A stretch of 64,000 nt of DNA from Ignavibacterium sp037440165 (GCF_037440165.1 NZ_JBBIUQ010000001.1:124001-188000); one strand, 5' to 3'; counted from the first letter of the stretch, positions 1 to 9,438 are shown. The notes: generated by a model not told the origin, from the sequence alone. Numbers and translations: made by a program.

Positions 1-41
1 ACTGTAAAAAGAATAAAAACCAGATATAATTTCTTCATAAA

Positions 42-650
42 TTAAAATTCTACTTTAGGAGGTACTTCGGCTCCCTGCACAGCTTTGAAATACTGTTTCT
101 CATGAAATCCAAACATTCCTGCAAGCATTGATGCAGGAAATCTTTTAATCATTGTATTGTATTCCTGAACAGCTTCATTGAATCTTTTTCTTTCGACTGA
201 AATTCTGTTTTCAGTTCCTTCCAATTGTGCCTGGAGCTGAAGAAAATTTTCATTTGCTTTAAGTTCAGGATAATTTTCAACTACTGCTAGTAATCTTGAT
301 AATGCACTGCTCAATTCTCCCTGAACTGATTGAAATTTTTCAAATGCCTGTGGATCATTTAAAACTTCCGGCGTTACATTAAACTGACCAACTCTTGCAC
401 GAGCTTCTGTAACTTGCGTTAATACTTCTCTCTCAAAAGTAGCATACCCTTTAACTGTGTTTACGAGGTTTGGAATAAGATCGGCTCGTCTCTGATATTG
501 ATTTTCTACCTGAGACCATTGTTTAAGCACATTCTGTTCTGTAGCAACAAGATTGTTATAGACACTTATGCCCCACATTACCAGAAGTATCACTCCAATT
601 ATTAAAACTCCCCCGATTGCTAAACCAACAACTAGTCCTTTATTTTTCAT
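42..650 (-). CDS. lemA: LemA family membrane protein
   Basis: This 202-residue protein matches the LemA family along its whole length. A single transmembrane segment at about residues 7-29 is followed by an alpha-helical extracytoplasmic domain with the family signature around residues 45-90 (asparagine-rich Y-N-N-L, W-S-Q-V-E-N-Q-Y-Q-R-R, D-L-I-P-N-L-V). The length is normal for the family. The ATG is supported by a strong AGGAGG ribosome site 7-8 nt upstream on the minus strand. The biochemical role of LemA is not settled, and it is often found beside TPM/HtpX-type genes. Any such partner would lie beyond position 1, outside this window. It follows the TPR genes on the same strand after about 90 nt and may be transcribed separately. 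Confidence 0.93.
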   Translation of the reverse strand: MKNKGLVVGLAIGGVLIIGVILLVMWGISVYNNLVATEQNVLKQWSQVENQYQRRADLIPNLVNTVKGYATFEREVLTQVTEARARVGQFNVTPEVLNDPQAFEKFQSVQGELSSALSRLLAVVENYPELKANENFLQLQAQLEGTENRISVERKRFNEAVQEYNTMIKRFPASMLAGMFGFHEKQYFKAVQGAEVPPKVEF

Positions 651-742
651 TTATCCTCCTGATTCAGTGGTAATAATGTTGATTTTTATTCAGTGAATAT
701 AATATTTGTTAATTCTAATTGCACTAAGAAAAATATGTTTTT

Positions 743-1582
743 TTAGGGCTTAGTACATTCAAATTCGTTTTGAAGATAAAATAGAGTTTCATTCGAAATA
801 ATAACATTTTTTTCAGCAGCAGATTTTTCTGCATTCTGAAAATTTCCTCTGTAGAATCTGAACCAAAGAAGATTTGCTGTAACAATTCCGTCAAAAATTC
901 TTTCCTGATTAAAAGCATTAATTGTCAGATAGCCGGTGAATATATTCCATCCTAGTGATAAAAGACCGCTCAAGTATTCTTTAGTGTAAAATTGTCCAAA
1001 GCCAGGAATTATCATAGAGCTATATTTAGCAAAATCAACAGAATAAAATTTATCGTGAGTATTAAGACAGATTTGGGCAAGATTTGTTTCACCAATACCG
1101 GAAAATAAGTGATGAGCATCTTCCCATCTGTCTGAAAAAATAAAATTCCATCCGCGCCAGTATTTAATTTCATTTTGATGCTGATTGAATCGTTTGTCAC
1201 TTTCCATCTCATTCAAAATTTTCTCAGCACGCAATGTGCTTCTTCTAAGAATATTAGTTCTCACCTGCTGAATTTTACTTTTGAATATCTCTTCATCATC
1301 ATTTGAGTTAACTTCTGCAAGGACAAAGTATTTGATTGCCTCGGCATATTTTGCACCATACTTGTAGCAAAGTCCTATCTGAAAATTCGCATAATATTTG
1401 AATTGATATGCACTATCAAAGAATACCAATCTTTTATATTCAGTAATTGCATCAAAGTAATTTTCAGCTTTGAAAAGTGAGTCAGCTAGTTGTAGCTGTT
1501 CAATAAAATAATTTTGAGATAAAATTCTTATCTGTAAAACCAGTATGATAAAAAATAATTTATTTGCAAAATTCAATTTCAT
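743..1582 (-). CDS. Exported TPR protein with C-terminal TM2-like membrane part (paralogue of the upstream gene)
   Basis: This 279-residue protein starts with a signal-peptide-like hydrophobic stretch (residues 1-22). A TPR-like helical region follows at about 30-165. A C-terminal segment begins at about residue 190 with P-G-F-G-Q-F-Y-T-K-E-Y and two hydrophobic spans. That segment resembles the TM2/DUF5683-type P-G-x-G-Q-x-Y pattern. The neighbouring gene upstream has the same architecture, so the two look like an old tandem duplication. The start overlaps the end of the upstream gene by 23 nt, which suggests translational coupling in an operon with the YidD-like gene. The function is unknown. 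Placement next to YidD suggests an envelope or membrane-protein role, which is inference only. Confidence 0.8.
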   Translation of the reverse strand: MKLNFANKLFFIILVLQIRILSQNYFIEQLQLADSLFKAENYFDAITEYKRLVFFDSAYQFKYYANFQIGLCYKYGAKYAEAIKYFVLAEVNSNDDEEIFKSKIQQVRTNILRRSTLRAEKILNEMESDKRFNQHQNEIKYWRGWNFIFSDRWEDAHHLFSGIGETNLAQICLNTHDKFYSVDFAKYSSMIIPGFGQFYTKEYLSGLLSLGWNIFTGYLTINAFNQERIFDGIVTANLLWFRFYRGNFQNAEKSAAEKNVIISNETLFYLQNEFECTKP

Positions 1583-2390
1583 TGATAAAATAATTTTTGT
1601 TCGATAAGTAATCTGAAAGTTCCTTCAGAAAATTAAAATCAATTTTAGCATTGAAAATCTGAGCTGATGCAACAGAGCCATAAATATTACCTAGATAGAA
1701 TCCAGCAGCTAAGCCACTGAAAAGATATGCTCTGAAATTGCGTGCGTGTTTGAAATTATTGTAAGCAAGATATGAGAACATTCCTGTTAGAATAAAAGCG
1801 GTGATTCCATCGCCATATTCCTTGGTATAAATTTTACCTGCACCCGGAACAATTGACGAAAGAATTCCTGCAAGTGCTTCTGATTTGTATGGAGGATTTT
1901 TTCGTCTTTCATAAAAATTCTTGAATGTAAATACGTCTTCATCAGATAATTGAAATAAGTCATTACTAATGCTGTCAAGTTGATTCATCTTCAGGTAAAA
2001 TGCAATTAATAATTTTTTTAATTCGGGCGATGAAAAATTATTTGAAGCAAGAAGATTAACTAACAAATCCTTTTCGCTTGTAAGATAAAAGATTTTTGCT
2101 TGCTCTAATTTTGAATTAAAAAACATTTCAGAAGAATCCGGTATTAAATTAAAACTGTTAATTGCTTTTGAATAATCACCAATGATTGAATACGATTTTC
2201 CGATTTTATACAGAATAGTATCTGAAACAAAAGTTTTAGCTAATGATTCATATTCTTCTGCTGCACGAAGATAATCCTGCTCACAGTAAAGATAATCAGC
2301 AAATAGTTTTCTGTTTAAATCTGACTTTAAAGGATTGGTTTGTGCAAAAGTTGATATACAAAAAACTATTGAGAAAATTATTCTCAACAT
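1560..2390 (-). CDS. Exported TPR protein with C-terminal TM2-like membrane part
   Basis: This 276-residue protein has an N-terminal signal peptide (residues 1-17) and TPR-like helices at about 25-155. A C-terminal block starts at about residue 176 with S-I-V-P-G-A-G-K-I-Y-T-K-E-Y, followed by two hydrophobic helices and an N-I-Y-G motif. It shares layout and the Y-T-K-E-Y motif with the 279-residue protein encoded immediately downstream. Its ATG overlaps the stop of the YidD-like gene by one base (TAATG), a typical coupled start. I cannot assign a biochemical function. The domain order signal peptide - TPR - TM2-like pair is what the sequence shows directly. Confidence 0.8.
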   Translation of the reverse strand: MLRIIFSIVFCISTFAQTNPLKSDLNRKLFADYLYCEQDYLRAAEEYESLAKTFVSDTILYKIGKSYSIIGDYSKAINSFNLIPDSSEMFFNSKLEQAKIFYLTSEKDLLVNLLASNNFSSPELKKLLIAFYLKMNQLDSISNDLFQLSDEDVFTFKNFYERRKNPPYKSEALAGILSSIVPGAGKIYTKEYGDGITAFILTGMFSYLAYNNFKHARNFRAYLFSGLAAGFYLGNIYGSVASAQIFNAKIDFNFLKELSDYLSNKNYFINEIEFCK

Positions 2391-2860
2391 TATTCTACAA
2401 CTGTGTAAGGTGGAATGTAATGAACTCGTTCACGATTCAAAGTGTAAAGTGCCGGAGGATCATAATAGCGATAATTTTTATAAACAGGATAATGTTGTTC
2501 CCGATTAACCGGATTCGAGTCTCTGGTAAATCTGTCAAAAAACATTAAAGTGCCTTGAACCAAATTCGTTTCTTGAATTGATTGAATTAAAAAAGAAGAA
2601 CAGGATGGATGAAACGGACAATTATCTCCATCCAAATCAGAAATGAGCAACCAATAAGTGTTGATTAAAGTTTTAGAAAAAAGATATGTCAGGTTTGAGT
2701 TTGAGTAAGAAAAATCTCTCTCCGATGTAATAGAAGTTTTTAAATAATTTATTTCCGATTTTTCCCATCGCTGCCAGTCAGACTGTGCAACTGAACTGAC
2801 AGCAAAAAGGAAAATTAAAATTAAAACAAAGCTATTTCTGATCGAGTAAAGCACGTGCAA
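2390..2860 (-). CDS. yidD: YidD-like protein with N-terminal signal sequence
   Basis: The core at residues 65-135 carries the YidD (membrane protein insertion efficiency factor) signature C-P-F-H-P-S-C-S-S-F, then a D-R-F-T-R-D-segment. Canonical YidD is about 70-90 residues and assists Sec/YidC-dependent insertion at the inner membrane. This one is 156 residues with an added N-terminal signal-like segment (residues 5-26, ending near V-A-Q) and a linker. The only in-frame starts are TTG at 2860 (a stop codon lies directly before it) or GTG at 2854, so the reading frame overlaps the acyl-CoA dehydrogenase gene by about 23-29 nt. It heads a three-gene unit with the two TPR proteins. It is usual for yidD to neighbour rpmH-rnpA-yidC, but none of these is here. 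Confidence 0.72.
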   Translation of the reverse strand: MHVLYSIRNSFVLILIFLFAVSSVAQSDWQRWEKSEINYLKTSITSERDFSYSNSNLTYLFSKTLINTYWLLISDLDGDNCPFHPSCSSFLIQSIQETNLVQGTLMFFDRFTRDSNPVNREQHYPVYKNYRYYDPPALYTLNRERVHYIPPYTVVE

Positions 2861-3977
2861 TTACAATTCGTTGAATTTCAGAAGTACCTTCATAAATTTC
2901 AGTAATCTTTGCATCGCGTAAATATCTCTCGACAAGATATTCTCTTACATAACCATAACCACCGTGAATCTGAATTGCTTCAAGCGCACATTCAACTGCC
3001 ATTTTAGAAGCATATAGTTTTGCCATTGCAGCTTCTTTGTAATATGGTTTGCCGTCATCTTTTAATGCTGCCGCTTTAAGTGTAAGCAATTTTGCTGCGT
3101 CAACTTTAACCGCCATATCTGCAAGTTTAAATTGAATCGCCTGAAAGTTGGCAATCTCCTCTCCGAATGCTTTTCTTTGTTTAGAATATTTCAAAGCTGC
3201 TTCAAGAGAAGCTTCAGCAATTCCAATTGCCTGAGCTGCAATTCCGATTCTTCCGCCGTTAAGAGTATTCATTGCGAAGTTAAATCCTTTTCCTTCTTCC
3301 CAAACAAGATTCTGAGCAGGAACTCTGCAATTTTCAAAAGTTAATGAACAAGTATCCGAGCTTCTGATACCAAGTTTATCTTCTTTAACACCATGACCAA
3401 ATCCTTCAAATCCTTTTTCAACAACAAATGTAGAAATTCCTTTATGACCTTTTGATTTATCCGTCGTAGCTATTACAAGAACATAATCAGCAGTAGTACC
3501 GTTTGTAATCCAGTTTTTAATTCCATTCAAAACATAGTAATCGCCATCTTTATCAGCGGTAGTTTTTTGTTTTGTTGCATCGCTTCCTGCTTCAGGTTCG
3601 GACAACGCAAATGCGCCAAGTTTTTCACCTTTAGCAAGCGGTATCAAATATTTTTCTTTTATGTAAGGTGAACCATACTTCTCAAGTCCATAACAAACCA
3701 AAGAATTATTCACTGACATAATCACACCAACACTAGCGTCAACTTTTGAGATTTCAATCATAGCAAGAACATAACTGATTGTATCAAGACCAGCACCACC
3801 AAATTCCGGAGGAACCATCATTCCCATAAATCCGAGTTCACCCATTTTTTTAACAATCTCATAAGGGAACTCGGCATTTATATCTCGTTGAACAGCTGAA
3901 GGTGCAATTTCGTTTTGTGCGAAATCACGGGCTGATTCCTGAATCATCAACTGTTCTTCTGTGAAGTTAAATTCCAT
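2832..3977 (-). CDS. Acyl-CoA dehydrogenase (short/branched-chain type)
   Basis: This 381-residue protein is a full-length acyl-CoA dehydrogenase, a cytoplasmic FAD enzyme that oxidises acyl-CoA to enoyl-CoA and passes electrons to ETF. The N-terminal helical domain begins M-E-F-N-F-T-E-E-Q. The middle domain shows the S-E-P-E-A-G-S-D-A loop and W-I-T-N-G-T. The C-terminal domain ends with Y-E-G-T-S-E-I-Q-R, whose glutamate is the catalytic base position of butyryl/short-chain members. I moved the start to the ATG at 3977: it matches the family N-terminus and has AAGAGG 8 nt upstream, while the longer frame adds 15 unrelated residues. The exact acyl chain preference cannot be read from the sequence. 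Confidence 0.95.
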   Translation of the reverse strand: MEFNFTEEQLMIQESARDFAQNEIAPSAVQRDINAEFPYEIVKKMGELGFMGMMVPPEFGGAGLDTISYVLAMIEISKVDASVGVIMSVNNSLVCYGLEKYGSPYIKEKYLIPLAKGEKLGAFALSEPEAGSDATKQKTTADKDGDYYVLNGIKNWITNGTTADYVLVIATTDKSKGHKGISTFVVEKGFEGFGHGVKEDKLGIRSSDTCSLTFENCRVPAQNLVWEEGKGFNFAMNTLNGGRIGIAAQAIGIAEASLEAALKYSKQRKAFGEEIANFQAIQFKLADMAVKVDAAKLLTLKAAALKDDGKPYYKEAAMAKLYASKMAVECALEAIQIHGGYGYVREYLVERYLRDAKITEIYEGTSEIQRIVIARALLDQK

Positions 3978-4135
3978 TGAAAACCTCTTAAGATTAATTA
4001 TGAAGATATAAGATTGTTTCAAAAATAAATTTTTAATATTTGTATATCAATCTAAGAGAATAATTATGATTAGGCAGAAGTCTGATTTTTATTTGAGCAA
4101 ACTATTAAAAGTGAATCAAAAATTTTTTATCACTT

Positions 4136-4165
4136 TTGTTTGATTATGGAATAATCTTATTTTTG
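4136..4165 (+). promoter_or_regulatory. Predicted rlmN promoter, TTG-N19-TAnnTTTG
   Basis: TTG at 4136-4138 is followed after exactly 19 nt by TATTTTTG at 4158-4165. This fits the Bacteroidota primary-sigma consensus (-33 TTG, -7 TAnnTTTG). Transcription would begin near 4170-4173. The TTG that could be mistaken for an rlmN start codon is therefore the -33 element. Confidence 0.55.
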
Positions 4166-4192
4166 CTCAAATCCTTTATGAAATTAGGTGCT

Positions 4193-5290
4193 ATGCAAGG
4201 AAATATTACAACTGAGGAACCCGTCGTAAAGACGATGTTGAAAGGTTTAACTCTTAGAGAGTTAAAAGATTTTTTTGCCGCCGTAGGTGAAAAAAGATTT
4301 CGTGGCGAACAAGTTTTTGAGTGGCTCTATGGTCATATGGTTCAAAGTTTTGATGATATGGCCAACATACCTAAATATCTTCGCAAAAAGATGAGTGTCT
4401 ATTGCGAACTTAACACACTTAAAATAATCAGCACTGAAGAATCTCCACTGACAGGAACAAAAAAATATATCCTCGAAACTAATGATGGATATAAAATTGA
4501 ATCCGTAGTAATACCTGATTCTAAAAGAACAACATTATGTATTTCCACTCAGGTTGGTTGTCCTCTCGACTGTCAGTTTTGTGCAACAGGTTTAATGGGT
4601 TATAAAAGAAATCTTACAGCCGGAGAAATTTTCGATCAATTCCTTTTGGCTTCGAAAGATTATACAAAATCTCCTATCACTAATATTGTTTATATGGGAA
4701 TGGGAGAACCATTACTGAATTTTCAGAACACATTTAAATCATTGCAAATATTTGCTGAAGAAAAAACTCGTGGAATTGGTTTAAAGAAAATTACAGTTTC
4801 TACTGCTGGCATTGCACCAAAGATTGTTGAATTAGCTGATTCGGGATTAAAAGTTAAACTTGCTCTTTCTCTTCATTCACTGTTTGAAGAAACGAGGAGC
4901 AAAATAATGCCAATAACAAGAAAGTATTCTATTACAGAAAATCTTGAAGCGGTAAGATATTATGCAAAGCAAACCAGCACGCGAATAACTTTTGAGTATG
5001 TAATGCTAAAAGATATTAACGACAGAGAAGATGATTTTCACGCGTTGGTTCGTTTATGTAAATCGCTGCCTTGTAAACTGAATGTAATTCCATTTAATTC
5101 AATATCTCATATGTTTCCAACCGGAATTGCTGCAGAACTTCGACCTTCATCGAAAATCAGGATTGATGAATTTGTAAGACGGCTGAGAGAAAAAGATATT
5201 ACCGTTACAGTCAGATACACTCAAGGTGATGACATTGCCGCAGCTTGTGGTCAGCTAGCATACAAGTTAGAACAAAAATCAGATGCGTAA
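4193..5290 (+). CDS. rlmN: Dual-specificity 23S rRNA/tRNA adenine-C2 methyltransferase RlmN
   Basis: This is a radical-SAM enzyme that methylates A2503 of 23S rRNA and A37 of some tRNAs. It shows the C-x3-C-x2-C cluster motif C-P-L-D-C-Q-F-C (about residues 123-130) and the conserved T-L-C-I-S-T-Q-V-G just before it. The M-G-M-G-E-P motif is present, and so is the C-terminal methyl-acceptor cysteine in A-A-A-C-G-Q-L (about residue 352). Starts at TTG 4136, ATG 4178 and ATG 4193 are all in frame. I prefer 4193: the predicted promoter places the transcript start near 4170, leaving a short leader with TTAGG before this ATG, and the TTG lies in the -33 box. ATG 4178 remains possible. The last 8 nt overlap the next gene. 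Confidence 0.95.
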   Translation: MQGNITTEEPVVKTMLKGLTLRELKDFFAAVGEKRFRGEQVFEWLYGHMVQSFDDMANIPKYLRKKMSVYCELNTLKIISTEESPLTGTKKYILETNDGYKIESVVIPDSKRTTLCISTQVGCPLDCQFCATGLMGYKRNLTAGEIFDQFLLASKDYTKSPITNIVYMGMGEPLLNFQNTFKSLQIFAEEKTRGIGLKKITVSTAGIAPKIVELADSGLKVKLALSLHSLFEETRSKIMPITRKYSITENLEAVRYYAKQTSTRITFEYVMLKDINDREDDFHALVRLCKSLPCKLNVIPFNSISHMFPTGIAAELRPSSKIRIDEFVRRLREKDITVTVRYTQGDDIAAACGQLAYKLEQKSDA

Positions 5291-5834
5291 ACTCACTCAC
5301 GATGAAATTTCATTAAAGCGTAGTAAACCCGAAGAAATTTCATCAGTAAAGAAACTTCCTGTTTATGTGATACTTAATTCAATCCGAAGTAATTATAATG
5401 TCGGTTCAATTTTTCGCACTTCAGATGCTGCAATGATTGAAAAACTATATTTATGCGGATATACTCCTCATCCACCCAAAAAAGAAATTCTAAAGACTGC
5501 ACTCGGGGCAACAGAAAGTGTTAAATGGGAATATGTAAAAGATGCTTTATCTATAATCAAAGAACTTAAAAACAAAGGTATTAAAGTCTGTGCACTCGAG
5601 CTTACGGAGAACAGCAGAGCTTACTATGAATTAAATAAAAATGATTTTCCGCTTGCACTTGTGGTTGGAAATGAAATCAGTGGCGTCTCACAGGAAATTC
5701 TTGATCATTGTGATATGGCAATTGAAATTCCTCAATATGGGATTAAACAATCACTTAATGTTGCAGTTGCATATGGAATTGCTGTGTATGAGCTTCGAAA
5801 AATTTTTGATCTTAATAATCAGAACAAGAGTTAA
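5283..5834 (+). CDS. SpoU/TrmH-family RNA 2'-O-methyltransferase
   Basis: This 183-residue protein has the three SPOUT/TrmH motifs. Motif 1 is around residues 32-48 (N-S-I-R-S-N-Y-N-V-G-S-I-F-R-T), with the catalytic arginine position. Motif 2 is L-V-V-G-N-E-I-S-G-V-S (about 126-136) and motif 3 is I-P-Q-Y-G-I-K-Q-S-L-N-V-A-V-A (about 149-163), forming the knotted SAM site. It would methylate the 2'-hydroxyl of a tRNA or rRNA nucleotide, but the target cannot be told from the sequence. The start overlaps rlmN by 8 nt, so the two RNA-modifying genes are co-translated. Confidence 0.9.
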   Translation: MRKLTHDEISLKRSKPEEISSVKKLPVYVILNSIRSNYNVGSIFRTSDAAMIEKLYLCGYTPHPPKKEILKTALGATESVKWEYVKDALSIIKELKNKGIKVCALELTENSRAYYELNKNDFPLALVVGNEISGVSQEILDHCDMAIEIPQYGIKQSLNVAVAYGIAVYELRKIFDLNNQNKS

Positions 5835-5856
5835 TGAGTAAAAATTAAATTCCCTC

Positions 5857-8800
5857 TTATTTCAGAAGCATAATCTTCTTAGTGAATTTGATTTTGTTAT
5901 AAACCACATTCACAAAGTAAATTCCTGAACTTAAGCTGCTTGCAGAGAAATTATAAGCATTCCTTCCTCTTGCTAAATTTTTTAGCTGAACACTCTCAAT
6001 CAGATCACCTAATATTCCGTAAATATTTATTTCAACATCGCCAGCTTCAGGTAAATCAAATACTATCTTTGTTTGCGAGTTGAAAGGATTTGGAAAATTT
6101 TGATACAAAGTAAACTCTGATGGAATATTATTTTTCTCCTCATCTGAGGATTGAATGTTAGTATTTACAACTGATATTGCCACATCATTGTTAACCTGAA
6201 TATTATTTATCACAAGTAAGCTATCGCTTCCTACATTCATCAGATAAGTGCTTATAGGCTCTCCTGTGTTCGTATCAAAAATTTTAACTGAATAATCACC
6301 CGGAGCCACTTTTTGAAAAATTAAATTACTTAATTGTGAAGATGGTAAGCCCTGATTTAATACTTTTCGCCATTTAAAATCTTTATGTCTTACATAATAA
6401 AAAATCATCTGACCAGAAATGTCACTTATTCCCCAACCTTGAAGATTTGAATTGGAAATTTGAACTTGTGCATCTTTAAAGATAAAACGACTAAAAGGTA
6501 TTTGAGAGAAAAATCTTGAAACTGGTTTATAAACAAAATATAAACTATTATTTCTGAGATTTACTGGATCCCAAAAGAGTCCGGAAACTCCTCCATCGTT
6601 CAAATGTCCCCACAAATAACCGCGCAGCCAGATGCCCTGTGTATCAAGTGCTAACAGTGGATCTGGTGCTTGATTACCAGGAGTGTCAAAATCTGTTTCT
6701 CCGATTATTACCGGTTTAGTTCTCTGCGGATCGCTGCCAATATGTTTGGAGTAGATATAAGCCAAAGCTGCAGGATCATTTTTCATTTGCTCTCTGTTAT
6801 ATTCTTCGCCAAGAAAGTTTCCTGAATTGATGAATCCTGTAGTCATTGTATAAGCGTGCACATCTCCATAATCGCTGTTTGATGAACTCCAGTATTCCGG
6901 AACCCATTCTGACCAGAAAGAAGTTGTTGTTAGTTTTTGATAGGGCGAATGAGAATTAAAATAATCAGCGAAAGAATTAACAAGATTAAAATAACTTCCC
7001 GGTGCGCTCTCATTTACTAATTCATAAGAATGAATTGCGTCTGAAAATCCCCATCTTGCAATAATATTCCTCCAATAATACTCGTAAAGCTTTCTGATTT
7101 TACTTCCTTCAGGAGCGTCAAAATTACCATTGGTGTTGCTTGGATAACCGCTCGGGTCAATATGATTGAGGATATAATCATCTTTTTCAAGTATCACAAC
7201 TTTGTAATGAACATTTCTGTTTGTTGCCTTGTTAATAAGATAATCAAAGTATCTTGGTTTAATAGGATCAAAGTAGTAGTGTGGATTTGCACTCCATTTA
7301 CTCATAATGTTTTCAGATAAACTGCCATTGGGGAAAACTTCCTGAAGTAATACCATATCTATGTAAGCTTCACCTGAAACATTTCCTTCAAGAACGAAAT
7401 AAAGAAAAGGAAGTTCTGTTTCATTACTGCCGGAAGTGTAATTTGCTGTTCCTACAATCCAATCAGTTGAGCCGCTAACCGGACCATAAATTCTGTTTCC
7501 TACATTTGGATTAACGATGTCTGTTCCAGCCCACCCAGATAATTTAACAGAGAAACCTCCACTGCCGGTTACATTCTCGAGCTTATATCTGAAAGTAATT
7601 CTATAATTTGTATTTGGTTTAATGTTGGTTCCACCGTCATAAAAACCTCTGAAGACAGCAGGAGTGTTTACATCTGGAATTGCCGGAGCTGCTATGCGTA
7701 TACTGAAATCACCTGATTTATATCTTCTGTTAAATCTGTAAAGAGGCGGATTCATATATCCATTGTTCACCATCTGATGATGAACTGTCCACGCACACCA
7801 TGGGTCTGAAAACTGTGAGATTGAATTCAACCAGATTCTCAAAAGATTTATTCCGTTGTCAGAATATGTGTCAATCTTCAAATCCATTTTCTGCGGCGTA
7901 TCTGTTCCATCATTAAAACCTAAACCATAAAATGCTTCACCGGTTGAATACTCAAAATATTTATCGTTAGTATTACAGACTTTCAAATACCCTTTGTTAT
8001 CAGTTTCAGTTACAAGAACATTACCAAGTTGATAGGTTTTAGTACCGAGACTATCAGTTGCAACCAAAGTCACTGAATATTCTCCGGGCTCATCAAATGC
8101 AGCACGAACTTTCCAGATAAATCTTCCTTCAGGCAGAAGAAAGTTGTTAAACCTTTGATACGGCATATCATAAAAAGCAGGAAAGATTATTGTCTTACTT
8201 CCTTTAGTGAAAATACAATCAACTGTGATTCCTTTGCCTGTGTTTAGATTTGATGGAAGATTTTCTTCGTAGGGAAACCAATAATTGTCTGCAATTGAAT
8301 TAAGTTCAAATTCGATTTCAAGTTTTTCGAATGTTCCAACCTGTTGAGATGAAAAATTAACGCTGCCTAAAATTGGTCCGGAATAATCTGGGGTCTTTCT
8401 GAAAACTGTAAATTCTTTTTTGAAAAAATCTTGATTTGATAGTTTAGATTGGATTGTAACTTCATTCTTACCAAATCTTAAAGGAAGCGTAAAAGAAAAA
8501 TTGTTTCCATTCAATGATGCAAAACCACTTTGATGATTTTTTTCATTAAACCAAAGTATTTCAATTGGTGCTGAAGTTACTGTTCCTTCAATAGTCAATT
8601 CTGATAAATCAGTATCAAAGTAATTTCCCTGAAAAGGAGCTGTCAAAAGTATTTGATAATTCTGATTTCCTGAGACTGTAATCAACTGACTTGCTGTTGT
8701 TATTCCTCCATCATCATCTCTGAGTAATGCATTGATTGTATAAGTTCCTGCCGAATAAAATGTATGGACTGCTTGTTCGCCTTCATAATAAGCACCATCG

Positions 8801-9438
8801 CTTATTTGAAAAGAATATCCTTCAACTGCACCATCAACATCATAACCAGATAAATTCATATTAACAGTTAAAGGGGCAGCTCCGGAAGTCGGATTTACTG
8901 AAAATTCAGTAAGCACAGGAAGAAGATTGATATCGTTCTTTCTGAAAAGTTTAACATCATCGATATTAAATGAAGCATTCCAGCCAGAACCGCCAAAAAA
9001 TCCGATTGATAAAATCACTGTGGTTGCATTTCCGGAATTAAAATTTATTGCAATCTGATGCCATTTATTTTTGCTTCTGTTTTCCGGATTAATAAATATA
9101 GAGCTGCCAAGCGAATTCCAGTTGTAATTAAAGACTTCGCACAATGCTCCACCCCAATCACTTCCTGAAAAATTATTCTGAAGATAAATCCAAAATGTAA
9201 CTTTATAGTTTGTGTTTGGTTGAACATTTACTTGCTGATTAATCATTCCAGTGGAATTTGAAAATCGTGCAGAGAAATTTCCGGAGTATTTTATAGAGCT
9301 ATCCAGAATCGCAGAAGGACTCCAGCTGTTAAAACCATTTTCAAATCCTCCGTTCACTAAAATATTCTGAGGTGGATTTTGAGAGAATACAGATTTACTT
9401 AAGAATAGTATAATTATTAAATAAGAATAAAGTTTCAT
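5857..9438 (-). CDS. Large secreted glycoside-hydrolase-like protein with CBM-like and PKD domains and T9SS sorting domain
   Basis: This 1193-residue secreted protein has a signal peptide (residues 1-19). A carbohydrate-binding-like jelly roll at about 24-165 begins N-G-G-F-E-N-G. A PKD domain lies at about 175-255, and Ig-like segments follow to about 490. The next part resembles the lead-in of a (beta/alpha)8 hydrolase (F-Y-G-L-G-F-N-D-G), interrupted by a second jelly roll at about 570-700. The catalytic-type half has Y-E-L-V-N-E-S (about 803-809) and I-I-G-E-T-D (about 910-915). These fit the acid/base N-E and nucleophile E of clan-A glycosidases. A T9SS type A sorting domain occupies about 1110-1193 (Y-Q-N-F-P-N-P-F-N). 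The ATG overlaps the upstream gene by 4 nt (ATGA). The substrate is unknown. Confidence 0.85.
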   Translation of the reverse strand: MKLYSYLIIILFLSKSVFSQNPPQNILVNGGFENGFNSWSPSAILDSSIKYSGNFSARFSNSTGMINQQVNVQPNTNYKVTFWIYLQNNFSGSDWGGALCEVFNYNWNSLGSSIFINPENRSKNKWHQIAINFNSGNATTVILSIGFFGGSGWNASFNIDDVKLFRKNDINLLPVLTEFSVNPTSGAAPLTVNMNLSGYDVDGAVEGYSFQISDGAYYEGEQAVHTFYSAGTYTINALLRDDDGGITTASQLITVSGNQNYQILLTAPFQGNYFDTDLSELTIEGTVTSAPIEILWFNEKNHQSGFASLNGNNFSFTLPLRFGKNEVTIQSKLSNQDFFKKEFTVFRKTPDYSGPILGSVNFSSQQVGTFEKLEIEFELNSIADNYWFPYEENLPSNLNTGKGITVDCIFTKGSKTIIFPAFYDMPYQRFNNFLLPEGRFIWKVRAAFDEPGEYSVTLVATDSLGTKTYQLGNVLVTETDNKGYLKVCNTNDKYFEYSTGEAFYGLGFNDGTDTPQKMDLKIDTYSDNGINLLRIWLNSISQFSDPWCAWTVHHQMVNNGYMNPPLYRFNRRYKSGDFSIRIAAPAIPDVNTPAVFRGFYDGGTNIKPNTNYRITFRYKLENVTGSGGFSVKLSGWAGTDIVNPNVGNRIYGPVSGSTDWIVGTANYTSGSNETELPFLYFVLEGNVSGEAYIDMVLLQEVFPNGSLSENIMSKWSANPHYYFDPIKPRYFDYLINKATNRNVHYKVVILEKDDYILNHIDPSGYPSNTNGNFDAPEGSKIRKLYEYYWRNIIARWGFSDAIHSYELVNESAPGSYFNLVNSFADYFNSHSPYQKLTTTSFWSEWVPEYWSSSNSDYGDVHAYTMTTGFINSGNFLGEEYNREQMKNDPAALAYIYSKHIGSDPQRTKPVIIGETDFDTPGNQAPDPLLALDTQGIWLRGYLWGHLNDGGVSGLFWDPVNLRNNSLYFVYKPVSRFFSQIPFSRFIFKDAQVQISNSNLQGWGISDISGQMIFYYVRHKDFKWRKVLNQGLPSSQLSNLIFQKVAPGDYSVKIFDTNTGEPISTYLMNVGSDSLLVINNIQVNNDVAISVVNTNIQSSDEEKNNIPSEFTLYQNFPNPFNSQTKIVFDLPEAGDVEINIYGILGDLIESVQLKNLARGRNAYNFSASSLSSGIYFVNVVYNKIKFTKKIMLLK

